Assembly (NCBI GenBank): GCA_029782145.1
Contig: JAKOVH010000026.1
Span: forward strand, 124,001-188,000
Source of the DNA: Actinomycetes bacterium
GTDB taxonomy: Bacteria > Actinomycetota > Acidimicrobiia > Acidimicrobiales > Acidimicrobilacustridaceae
Reading direction: 5' to 3'
DNA length: 64,000 bases
Below are positions 26,345 to 33,989 of the stretch, in pieces. Every line of letters begins with the position of its first letter. Within the stretch, counting starts at the first letter, position 1. Under the pieces are notes generated by a model, which was given only the letters and a program-made list of their open reading frames with translations, did no database searches and was not told the DNA's origin. The translations under genes and the position numbers were made by a program.

Positions 26345-26444
26345 GGGCCCAGTGTCGTGCGGCCGGCTGGCCCGCGCCCAGGGTCGTCGGCCCCACGCCC
26401 AGCCGCCGCGGGACTCCGCCGGACCCCTTGGGTAGAGGTGGGCC

Positions 26445-27527
26445 ATGCCCGACCGGCCCCGTGACCTCCTGCTCCTCGCCCTCGCGGCCGCGGCCGCCAC
26501 CTTCGCCACCTCCGCGGCGCCGGTGGCCTCGACCGTGCCCCCCTCGAGCCCGAAGGTCACCGTGAGCACCGGGCACGCCGCCTACCCCGGCGGCCCCACC
26601 TACGACGCCTACCTCCCCACCGACGAGCGGACCGATCGGCCGGCGCTCGTGCTGGTGCACGGCGGCGGCTGGCGGGGCGGCGACCGGTCCGAGCTGGCCC
26701 CGTACGCCGTGGAGGTGGCCGAGAAGCGGGGTTGGGCCGCCTTCACCATCGACTACCGGACCGAGGCCACCACCCGGGACGCGTGGCCCGCCGCGCTGCA
26801 CGACGTCCAGGCCGCGATCCGGGCGATCGCAGCCGACGCGGCCACCTACGGGATCGAAACCTCCAAGCTCGTGCTGCTCGGCGACTCCGCCGGCGCCAAC
26901 CTGGTGGCGATGGTGTCCTCGGTCGGCACCGCCGACCCGGTGAGCGGGGAGCCCGTCGGTGTCGAGCCGTCGGTGGCGGTGCCGGTCCGGGCCGTCGCGC
27001 TGTGGTCGCCGCCCACCGACCTGGCCTCTCTCGCCCCGAGACCAGGGGACGAGCCGCCCGCCTGCGGCGACAACCAGGCCTGCGACGGCCTGTGGAGCGG
27101 GCCGACCGTGACCGACTACGTCGGCTGCCCGCCGGACGCCTGCCCGCAGACCTACCAGGCCGCGTCCCCCATCTCCCATGTGTCGCCCTCCACCGCCCCC
27201 ACCTACGTCGCCAACTCGACCGACGAGCTCGTGCCGCTCACCCAGGCCCGCGCCTACGTCGACGCGCTGCAGCACGCGGGGGTGGCGCACCGGCTGAAGG
27301 TGGTCCAGGGCCAGCTGCACGGGTCCCAGCTGGGACCGGCGACGTGGGGCTCGACCGTGGCGTTCCTGGCGGACCACGTCCCCGGCGAGGGAGGCCACTC
27401 GGGCGGGCGGTGGTACGCCGGCGGTATCGTCGCGGTGCTGGTCGCCGTGGCGGCCGTCGCCCTCGTCCGGGCCGGGCGGGGTCAGCGGGCCCGGCGGCCC
27501 CGACCGTCGGCGCCTCGGGGGAGGTGA
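26445..27527 (+). CDS. Membrane-anchored alpha/beta-hydrolase (esterase-like)
   Basis: A 360-residue exported hydrolase. An N-terminal hydrophobic signal (LLLLALAAAAATFATSAAP), then LVLVHGGGWRGGDRSE (oxyanion hole HGGGW near residue 71), LLGDSAGANLVAM (nucleophile Ser in GDSAG) and a His in GQLHGSQL near residue 290; the acid is probably in NSTDELVPL. The C-terminus has a transmembrane helix (GGIVAVLVAVAAVALV) with an Arg-rich tail, so the enzyme hangs outside the cell on its tail. Pairs of cysteines in the middle (CGDNQAC, CPPDAC) suggest disulfides. Substrate unknown. Confidence 0.84.
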   Translation: MPDRPRDLLLLALAAAAATFATSAAPVASTVPPSSPKVTVSTGHAAYPGGPTYDAYLPTDERTDRPALVLVHGGGWRGGDRSELAPYAVEVAEKRGWAAFTIDYRTEATTRDAWPAALHDVQAAIRAIAADAATYGIETSKLVLLGDSAGANLVAMVSSVGTADPVSGEPVGVEPSVAVPVRAVALWSPPTDLASLAPRPGDEPPACGDNQACDGLWSGPTVTDYVGCPPDACPQTYQAASPISHVSPSTAPTYVANSTDELVPLTQARAYVDALQHAGVAHRLKVVQGQLHGSQLGPATWGSTVAFLADHVPGEGGHSGGRWYAGGIVAVLVAVAAVALVRAGRGQRARRPRPSAPRGR

Positions 27528-27532
27528 GGGGC

Positions 27533-27970
27533 GTGGACGTCCGCTCCGACCGCTGGTACGACTTCCCGGCCACCCCACCCGAGGTGTGGGCGGCGTTCAG
27601 CGACCCCGCCCGCTACCGGTCCTGGTGGCCGTGGCTCGACGACTTCACCGGCTCGGACCTGCGTCCGGGCGCCCGCTGGCGCTGCGCCGTGTCACCTCCG
27701 CTCCCCTACGTCGTGCGCTTCAGCCTCCACCTCGACGAGGTCGAGCCGCCTCGTCGCATCCGGGCCACCGTGGCCGGCGACATCACCGGGTGGGCCGAGC
27801 TCGAGCTGGAGGGCCAGGGGTCCGGCTGCCGGCTGCACCTGGTGTCGGCCCTCGCGCCCCGGCACCCGGTGCTGCGCGCCGTCGCCAACGTCGCCCGGCC
27901 GGTCGTGCACCGCGGCCACGACTGGGTGCTCGACACCGGCGCCCGGCAGTTCGCCGAGCAGGCCCTGTGA
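27533..27970 (+). CDS. SRPBCC-family (polyketide cyclase/START-like) protein
   Basis: A 145-residue single-domain protein. YDFPATPPEVWAAFSDPARYRSWWPWL is the start of the SRPBCC helix-grip fold, and the long C-terminal helix (RPVVHRGHDWVLDTGARQFAEQAL) closes the cavity. Such proteins bind hydrophobic ligands. I prefer the GTG eight bases after GGAGG; another GTG three codons earlier overlaps the hydrolase stop codon. It is probably co-transcribed with the hydrolase. Confidence 0.8.
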   Translation: MDVRSDRWYDFPATPPEVWAAFSDPARYRSWWPWLDDFTGSDLRPGARWRCAVSPPLPYVVRFSLHLDEVEPPRRIRATVAGDITGWAELELEGQGSGCRLHLVSALAPRHPVLRAVANVARPVVHRGHDWVLDTGARQFAEQAL

Positions 27971-28128
27971 CACCGCCGGCAGGGGCGCCGAGGGCTCCCG
28001 ACGTGCACGGGGTGGCGCGGTCGAACTAGGAACGGGGTCGGCACGGGGTAAGCCCGGTGGGAATGAACCGCAGCGCTCCGGTGTCCTGTCCGTTCGAAAG
28101 CGACTGCACCAGATCCACGGAGACCTGC

Positions 28129-28464
28129 ATGACCACGACTGCCGATGCCGAGCTGCTCGGCGTGGTGCTGACGCCGCGCCAGATCTGGGAGCTGCTCGAC
28201 CTGGTGAACGACACACCGGGCGACGCCGACGAGGACGTGCTCGACGCCGTGGCCGCCAAGCTCCGCTCGCCGCGCGTCTTCACCCGCACGAGCGCGGCCC
28301 GCTACCAGGGTCGGCTGCTCGCCCTGACCGCCGAGGAGCACGAGGCCCTGATCGACCTGGTGGAGGACGACGTCACCCCATCCGAGGAGGTGATCGCCTC
28401 GGTGAGCGCCCACCTGCTCGCGCTCGTGCCCGACCGGGGCAAGGGCGGCCGCGCCCGCGGCTGA
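28129..28464 (+). CDS. Hypothetical protein, helical, 111 residues
   Basis: I do not recognise this family. The protein is acidic and mostly helical. Two segments look like internal repeats: LTPRQIWELLDLVNDTPGDADEDVLDAVAAKL and LTAEEHEALIDLVEDDVTPSEEVIASVSAHL, both with L-T-x3-x-x-L-x-D-L-V and a following acidic turn. The tail is basic (RGKGGRARG). The ATG follows an ACGGAG site. It stands alone before the SnoaL gene on the same strand. Confidence 0.65.
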   Translation: MTTTADAELLGVVLTPRQIWELLDLVNDTPGDADEDVLDAVAAKLRSPRVFTRTSAARYQGRLLALTAEEHEALIDLVEDDVTPSEEVIASVSAHLLALVPDRGKGGRARG

Positions 28465-28501
28465 CGTCCGCACGGCGCACGCGACGCCTCGAGGGGGGGA
28501 C

Positions 28502-28912
28502 ATGGGGGACGACGAGACCAGGGCCCGCAACCGGGCGGCCGTCGAGGCCGCGCTGGCCGCCGTCAACGCCGGCGACGCCGCCGCGCAGATGGCCCACTAC
28601 ACCGACGACCTCGTGCTCGAGTTCCCGTTCGCCGACCCGCCCAAGCGGCTGGAGGGCAAGGACGTCGTCCTCCCCTACCTCACCGCCGCGCTCGGCGCCT
28701 TCGAGCTGCACCTCACCGTGACCGAGGTGCACGAGACGACCGACCCCGACGAGCTCATCGTCGAGGCCTCGGGCACCGGCACCTACCGGCCCACCGGTGC
28801 GGCGTACCAGAACCGCTACGTGATCGTGTACGGCTTCCGCGACGGGCGCATCTGCCGCCAGCGCGAGTACTACGACCCCCTCGCCGCGCAGCGGGCCACC
28901 GCGGGCAGCTGA
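28502..28912 (+). CDS. SnoaL-like (NTF2-fold) protein
   Basis: A 136-residue protein with the NTF2/SnoaL fold: an N-terminal helix pair (RNRAAVEAALAAVNAGDAAAQMAHYTDDLVLEFPF), then strands ending in YVIVYGFRDGRICRQREYYDPL, the usual final beta pair. Family members are isomerases, cyclases or ligand binders. The neighbour, an epoxide hydrolase convergent with it, suggests small-molecule metabolism. G-rich ribosome site directly before the ATG. Confidence 0.85.
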   Translation: MGDDETRARNRAAVEAALAAVNAGDAAAQMAHYTDDLVLEFPFADPPKRLEGKDVVLPYLTAALGAFELHLTVTEVHETTDPDELIVEASGTGTYRPTGAAYQNRYVIVYGFRDGRICRQREYYDPLAAQRATAGS

Positions 28913-28918
28913 GCGGCG

Positions 28919-30088
28919 TCAGCTCCGAGCGGCCAGCACCCGGCGGAAGGCGCGCAGGTCGGCGACGAACTGCTCGGGCCGCTCGAAGGCGGCGAAGTGC
29001 CCGCCCCGCGGCTGCTCGACCCAGTGGACGACGTGGTAGCGCTTCTCGGCCCACGCCCGGGGCGTCTGCAGCAGCTCGAAGGGGTGGTTGGCGTAGCCGG
29101 TGGGCACCTCGACCCGGCCGGCCCAGGGCTGGGCGGGCCCGTGCCCGGCCCGCTCGGACTCGGCGTAGAGGCGGGCCGCCGAGCCGGCCGTGTTGGTGAC
29201 CCAGTACGCCATCACGTTGTCGAGCAGGCGGTCCCAGCCGAAGGTGTCGGGCAGGCCTCCCGGCTCCAGGTCGCTCCAGGCCTGGAACTTCTCGAGGATC
29301 CACGCCGCCAGCCCCGCCGGCGAGTCGGTGAGGCCGTAGGCGAGGGTCTGGGGCTTGGTGCTCTGGATCGCCATGTAGCCGGTGCCGTCGGCGATGCGGG
29401 CGGCCGCCGCGCCGAAGCGCTCGAGCTCGGCCTCGGTGACCCCGCCCATGGGGTCGGGGTCGTCCGGGTCGGGGAACGAGAAGAGCATGTTGACGTGCAC
29501 GCCGAGCAGGCGGTCGGCGTAGGCCTCGCCGAGGCGGCGGGTGACCACCGCGCCCCAGTCGCCGCCCTGGGCGACGTAGCGCTCGTAGCCCAGCTGGGCC
29601 ATCACCTCGGCCACGGCGTCGGCCACCCGGTGCACGTCGAAGCCGGTCTGGCGGGTCGGGCCCGAGAAGCCGTAGCCGGGCATCGAGGGCACGACCACGT
29701 GGAAGGCGTCGGCCGGGTCGCCGCCGTGGGCGGCCGGGTCGGACAGCGGGCCGAGCACGTCGAGGAACTCCACGAACGAGCCGGGCCAGCCGTGGGTGAG
29801 CACGATCGGGGTGGCGTCGGGCTCCGGCGAGCGGACGTGCACGAAGTGGACCCGCTCCCCCGCCGCCTCGGTGACGAAGTGGGGCCAGGCGTTCATGGCC
29901 GCCTCCCGGGCTCGCCAGTCGTAGCGGCGGCGCCAGTGGTCGACCGCCTCGCGCACCACGTCGACGGGGATGCCGAGCGACCACGGCTCGCCGGGGGCCT
30001 GGTCGGGCCAGCGGGTCGAGTCCAGCCGGCGGTGCAGGTCGTCGAGGACGTCGTCGTCGACGTGGATGGTGAACGGCTCCGGCGACAT
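28919..30088 (-). CDS. Epoxide hydrolase
   Basis: A 389-residue alpha/beta-hydrolase of the epoxide hydrolase group. It starts with the N-terminal domain (FTIHVDDDVLDDLHRRLDSTRWPD, and WRAREAAMNAWPHF), followed by LTHGWPGSFVEF (HGWPGS oxyanion hole) and VAQGGDWGAVVTRRLG, whose Asp is the nucleophile. EQPRGGHFAAFE carries the catalytic His near the end. It would open epoxides to diols in the cytoplasm. It is downstream of and on the same strand as MaoC, SDR and amidohydrolase genes, which suggests a catabolic set. Confidence 0.9.
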   Translation of the reverse strand: MSPEPFTIHVDDDVLDDLHRRLDSTRWPDQAPGEPWSLGIPVDVVREAVDHWRRRYDWRAREAAMNAWPHFVTEAAGERVHFVHVRSPEPDATPIVLTHGWPGSFVEFLDVLGPLSDPAAHGGDPADAFHVVVPSMPGYGFSGPTRQTGFDVHRVADAVAEVMAQLGYERYVAQGGDWGAVVTRRLGEAYADRLLGVHVNMLFSFPDPDDPDPMGGVTEAELERFGAAAARIADGTGYMAIQSTKPQTLAYGLTDSPAGLAAWILEKFQAWSDLEPGGLPDTFGWDRLLDNVMAYWVTNTAGSAARLYAESERAGHGPAQPWAGRVEVPTGYANHPFELLQTPRAWAEKRYHVVHWVEQPRGGHFAAFERPEQFVADLRAFRRVLAARS

Positions 30089-30195
30089 GCCAGGTGAGGC
30101 TAGGTGAGGGCGTCCTCCTCCTTCCTCGATCTCTCGCGCGATCTGGTCGCTCCCACGACCAGTGCACGCGAAGGTTCGGTGGAGGGGGCCGGAGT

Positions 30196-31221
30196 TCAGG
30201 GATGCCAGCGGTCGGCGCCGAGCGACCAGGGCACGGCGCCGTCGGGGCCGGCGACGGCCACCCGGGCGGTGAGGGTGCTGTGCACCGCACCGCCGACGAG
30301 GGCCCTCACGTCGACCGACCGCCATCGCACCCCGACGTCGTCGACCTGCTCGTCGGCGACCCGGGCCTCCATGCACAGTCGGTCGCCGGGGCAGATCGGT
30401 GCCCACATCCGCAGCACGACCCGGCCGGGCCGCGCGTCGTCGCCGGCCGCCCGGCACGCCACGCCCGACAACAGCCCGACCTGGGTGGAGGTGTCGACGA
30501 ACACGTCGCGCACGCCCGCGGCCCGGGCCGCGTCGCGGTCGAGGTGGGCGGGGGTCCAGACCCGGTTGGCCGACGCGCCCATGGCGATGACCACCGCGGT
30601 CACCTCCAGCTCCTCCACCCGAAGCTGGTTCTGATCGTTCCGGGACCCGGAACGATCAGAACCAGCTTCGGTGGGGTCGGGGCGGGCTTCGCTGGGGTCG
30701 GGGCGGGGTTCGGTGGGGTGGTGGGGGGCGCGGGCCGGGTCGTAGCCGAGCATGGTGAAGCGCTCGATCGCCACCAGCTCGTCGGTGCCGGCCACCGTGC
30801 AGCGGTTCTCGACCACCCACCGGCGTCCGGGTCCGAGACGGGTCGGCTCCTCCTCGGCCACCGAGGCGATGCGCTCCACCGCGTCGACACGGTCGCCCTC
30901 GCGCAGCAGCCCGTGCAGCTCCAGCTCGTAGCCGACGGCGATGCCGAGGGGGTAGCCGAGCACCGCCTTGAGCTGCTCGTGCAACCCCGACCCGCGGTGG
31001 GCGGGCGGGCCCGGGCGGTCCGGTCGCCACTCCAGCGGCCGCACGAGGCTGGTGACCATCAGCGGCGGGGCGACCCAGTCGGCGGTGCGGTCGGGCCAGT
31101 GGCGGGCCGAGGTCTCACGGTGCGCCTCCGACCAGCGCAGCACGTCGCCCGAGCTGACCGGCACCTCGCCGTGCTTCTCGACCCGCTCCGCCAGCAACGC
31201 CTCGACGGCCGGGTCGGTCAC
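30196..31221 (-). CDS. MaoC-type acyl dehydratase, two hot-dog domains
   Basis: A 341-residue protein. The N-terminal half (to about residue 165) is the FAS1-type/dehydratase hot-dog region; the C-terminal half has ANRVWTPAHLDRDAARAAGVRDVFVDTSTQVGLL, the usual MaoC active-site stretch with His and Asp. The linker (residues about 165-205) is made of Pro-Asp-Pro-Thr/Ser-Glu repeats followed by residues coded by a 53-bp perfect inverted repeat, so it has been enlarged by repeat DNA without breaking the frame. It would hydrate enoyl-CoA thioesters. It begins four bases after the SDR gene. Confidence 0.82.
   Translation of the reverse strand: MTDPAVEALLAERVEKHGEVPVSSGDVLRWSEAHRETSARHWPDRTADWVAPPLMVTSLVRPLEWRPDRPGPPAHRGSGLHEQLKAVLGYPLGIAVGYELELHGLLREGDRVDAVERIASVAEEEPTRLGPGRRWVVENRCTVAGTDELVAIERFTMLGYDPARAPHHPTEPRPDPSEARPDPTEAGSDRSGSRNDQNQLRVEELEVTAVVIAMGASANRVWTPAHLDRDAARAAGVRDVFVDTSTQVGLLSGVACRAAGDDARPGRVVLRMWAPICPGDRLCMEARVADEQVDDVGVRWRSVDVRALVGGAVHSTLTARVAVAGPDGAVPWSLGADRWHP
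30619..30671. repeat. 53-bp perfect inverted repeat inside the MaoC gene
   Basis: Two 26-bp arms, beginning CCGAAGCTGGTTCTGATCG, are exactly complementary around one central base. It lies within the linker between the two hot-dog domains and is read through in frame. It looks like an inserted palindromic element or a transplanted terminator hairpin. It is the longest perfect inverted repeat I found in the window. Confidence 0.9.
30667..30729. repeat. Three 21-bp tandem repeats in the MaoC linker
   Basis: Units of 21 bp beginning TTCGSTGGGGTCGGGGCGGG, the third degenerate. On the coding strand they encode Pro/Asp/Glu-rich linker residues. The first unit shares its first bases with the end of the adjacent inverted repeat. 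Confidence 0.75.
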
Positions 31222-31225
31222 AGGA

Positions 31226-31945
31226 TCAACGGGCGGCGGCGCCGGCGGTGAGCCCGCCGTCGACGTAGATCACCTGGCCGCTGACGTAGCGCGAGTCGTC
31301 GCCGCACAGGAACGACACCACGTCGGCGATGTCGGCCGGTGCGCCGACCCGCCGCAGCGGCACGCCGGCGGCCCGCTTGGCTCCCTTCTCGCCCTCGTAG
31401 TTGGCGGCGGTCCCGTCGCTGACGATGAGGCCGGGCCCGATGGCGTTGGCCCGGATGCCGTCGGGGCCGAGCTCGAGGGCCATGGTCTTGGTGAGCGACT
31501 CCACCGCTGTCTTGGTGGCGGGGTACATCCCCAGCCCGGGTGAGTGGGTGTGCGCCGCTCCCGACGACAGGTTCACGATGCTGCCCCCGCCGGCGGCCCG
31601 CAGCTTGGGCACGAAGGCCTGGGCGCACCACACGATGCCGAGGACGTTCACGTCGATGACCGCCTGGGCGGCCTCAGGCCCCATGTCGAGGATCGACTCG
31701 AAGCGCCAGATGCCGGCGTTGTTCACCAGGGCGTGGCACTCCGGGATCTGGGCGGCGACGGCCAGCACCGAGTCGCGGTCGGTGACGTCGCAGGCGAAGC
31801 CCACGCCGCCGACCGCCTCGGCGGTGGCCGCCGCCGAGGCGCCGTCGAGGTCGAGGCAGGCGACGGTGAACCCGTCACGGGCGAGGCGCTCGGCGGTGGC
31901 CCGGCCCAGGCCCCTCCCCGCGCCGGTGACCACAGCGGTGGGCAT
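31226..31945 (-). CDS. Short-chain dehydrogenase/reductase
   Basis: A 239-residue classical SDR. TGAGRGLGRATAERLA binds the cofactor near residues 7-22, CLDLDG after the second strand suggests NAD preference, NNAG is at about residue 82, the catalytic Ser is in VNLSSGAA, and YPATK holds Tyr and Lys. The end (SRYVSGQVIYVDGGLTAG) is typical. Its ATG shares one base with the amidohydrolase stop, and MaoC follows four bases later: one operon. Confidence 0.92.
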   Translation of the reverse strand: MPTAVVTGAGRGLGRATAERLARDGFTVACLDLDGASAAATAEAVGGVGFACDVTDRDSVLAVAAQIPECHALVNNAGIWRFESILDMGPEAAQAVIDVNVLGIVWCAQAFVPKLRAAGGGSIVNLSSGAAHTHSPGLGMYPATKTAVESLTKTMALELGPDGIRANAIGPGLIVSDGTAANYEGEKGAKRAAGVPLRRVGAPADIADVVSFLCGDDSRYVSGQVIYVDGGLTAGAAAR

Positions 31946-32829
31946 CAGGCCGCCCCGTCGAAGGAGTACACGTCCTCCAGCTTGAACACCCGGATGGCGT
32001 TCTCCCGGAGGAACTTGGGCCACACCGCGTCCTTCAGCGGCACGTTGCGCAGCTCGGTGAAGATGCGCTCGAGGGTGAGCCCAGCCGGGTAGTAGCCGGC
32101 GTACATGACCTTGTCGGCGCCCCGGCTGTTGGCGTACTTGATGATCGCCTCGGGGTAGTACTTCGGGGCGAACGCCGACGGCATGTAGTAGAGGCCGGGC
32201 CACTTGAGCATGAGCTTGACGGCCAGCTCCTCCCACGGCTCGGCGCCGTGGCGCATCACGATGCGCAGCTCGGGGAAGTCATAGCAGACCTGGTCGAAGT
32301 GCATGACGTCCTGGCAGGCGGCCGGCACCCGGGGGCCGGGGATGCCGGCGTTGGAGATGATCGGGATGTCGAGGTCGATGCAGGTCTGGTAGATCGGGTA
32401 GTAGCGACGGTCGCTCACCGGCACCTGGGGGATGCAGCCGGCGGGGAACGTCGTCACGGCGGTGAGGCCGTGCTCGGCGTGGGTGTCACGGATCTTGCGC
32501 ACGGTGCCGGTGATGTCGTTGGGGTCGACCTCCAGGCTGAGGAACACCCGGCCGGGATGGCGCTTGCGGGCCTCGATGGCGTTGTCGTTCACGCCGAAGA
32601 GCCCGGCGGCCACCCCCCACTTGTCCATCTCGCCGAAGGTGACGTCGATGGGGTCGCGCTCGCCGGCCTCGTCGGGCGTGTCCTTGAACATGTAGCCGGC
32701 GGGCATCACCGAGGCGTCCTCGCCCTTGTCCTTGATGCCGGCCCGCAGGTACTCGTAGGTGGCCTTCTTGTCCTGGAACGGGAAGCCGATCATCAAGTCG
32801 ATGGCGCCGATGCCGTCGGGGTAGCCCAT
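31945..32829 (-). CDS. Amidohydrolase-2 family protein
   Basis: A 294-residue TIM-barrel protein of the amidohydrolase-2 (ACMSD-like) family. GAIDLMIGFPFQDKKATYEYL sits where the metal-binding DxHxH is expected, so the first two metal histidines are missing. Conserved later parts are present: VFLSLEVDPND, MHFDQVCYDFPELRIVMRHGAEPWEEL and RVFKLEDVYSF. It may be a decarboxylase or hydratase relative with altered metal use. It is the first gene of the operon that continues into SDR and MaoC. Confidence 0.83.
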   Translation of the reverse strand: MGYPDGIGAIDLMIGFPFQDKKATYEYLRAGIKDKGEDASVMPAGYMFKDTPDEAGERDPIDVTFGEMDKWGVAAGLFGVNDNAIEARKRHPGRVFLSLEVDPNDITGTVRKIRDTHAEHGLTAVTTFPAGCIPQVPVSDRRYYPIYQTCIDLDIPIISNAGIPGPRVPAACQDVMHFDQVCYDFPELRIVMRHGAEPWEELAVKLMLKWPGLYYMPSAFAPKYYPEAIIKYANSRGADKVMYAGYYPAGLTLERIFTELRNVPLKDAVWPKFLRENAIRVFKLEDVYSFDGAA

Positions 32830-32908
32830 GGGGGGAGTCCTCGCTGTGGTGGTTGGCTGCGGCCGACGACGCGCTCGCCCCCGGCGCGGCGAATCGTAGA
32901 GGCGGCGG

Positions 32909-33974
32909 CTACGGGTCGAACAGGGTGGCCTCGAAGGCGTCAGCGGGCTGGGGCGCCTCCTCGGCGGTGGTGACGTCGAGCGGGTGGTAGCCGGGCACGT
33001 CGTCGTGGGGCGTGTCGAGGTAGACCTTCGCTTCGGGCAGCCCGCCGAAGCGGCCGTGGCTCCAACGCAGCTCGACGTGGCCGTCGACGGCCCGGTCCTC
33101 GCCGGTGGCCAGCACCCGGTAGGCGGCCCGCCACCCCACCCGGGGTTGGCCGCCGGGTTGGGCCACCACGTCGAAGCCTCGCAGCGAGAACCGCTGGCGC
33201 CAGTCCCACGGCGTGTCGATCCGCAGGCGCACCGAACCGGTCGGGCTGGCGCCCAGCACGAAGTAGGGCGCCGAGCCGATGCGCAGCAGCCGCCACAGCA
33301 CCGCCTCGCGGTTGCGGGCCGTGACCTGCCCCGACCAGCGGGCGGCGGTCGCCTCGGCCACGGCCTGGCACAGCCGGGCGTAGGGCTCGACGGTGGGGGC
33401 CGGCCAGGCGCCGCGGAGGGCTGCGGCGAGCTGCCGGCGGCGGCCCTTGTCGAGGTCGGACGGGCGGACCGGCCAGCCGGTGCCGCCCACCGCGTCGACG
33501 CACGCTCCGTAGAGGTCGTGGTGCTCCCTGGCTGCCACCGCGTCGTACCAGTCGCCGCGCTCCTCGACCGGGGCCTGCGAGAGCAGGCCGTCGACCAGCC
33601 GCTGCGGGCTGGCGTTGTGCAGCACCTTCGAGAGGTACTTGCAGCTCACCAGGTAGACGTGGTCGACGCGCAGGTCGGAGGGCACCACCTCGTCGCCGGG
33701 GGCCCGGCGGGCACCGGTCCACTCGATGATCCGCGGCACCCGCCCGTTCAGCGCGTCGGGTGCCTCGAGGGAACGCCCGGCCGTTGGCGAAGCCGTGCTC
33801 GAAGTCGGCGCGATACGTCCCCTCCCTCCACAGCCGCTCGAGTCGGTCCCAGTCGGCGGGCTCGAGGTTGGCCAGCACACCCGGCCGGGCGGCGAGGGTG
33901 GTGGCCACGTCGGTCTCGCCGACCATGCCGAGCCCGGTGGCCAGCTCCGTGACGAAGGTGCGGTCGGCCGCCAC
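32909..33974 (-). pseudogene. Frameshifted restriction-endonuclease-like partner of the methyltransferase
   Basis: Two reading frames must be joined. The first starts at a GTG and gives about 68 residues ending HGFANGRAF; the second begins near LEAPDALNGRVPRIIEWTG and continues for about 285 residues. The switch maps to a GGG run at 33769-33771 (plus strand), and the locus length is 3n+1, so one extra base explains it. VDHVYLVSCKYLSKVL resembles a nuclease core motif, and the gene follows a DNA methyltransferase by 15 bases, so it is probably the restriction partner. The shift may be a real mutation or a sequencing error. Family not firmly recognised. Confidence 0.65.
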
Positions 33975-33989
33975 GTGCGCGCCCCGCCG

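Noticed and set aside
33780-33974. An intact gene running on in the first frame beyond the GGG run
   Set aside because: After HGFANGRAF this frame turns into Arg/Gly/Ala-rich sequence typical of an off-frame, while the sensible protein continues in the neighbouring frame.
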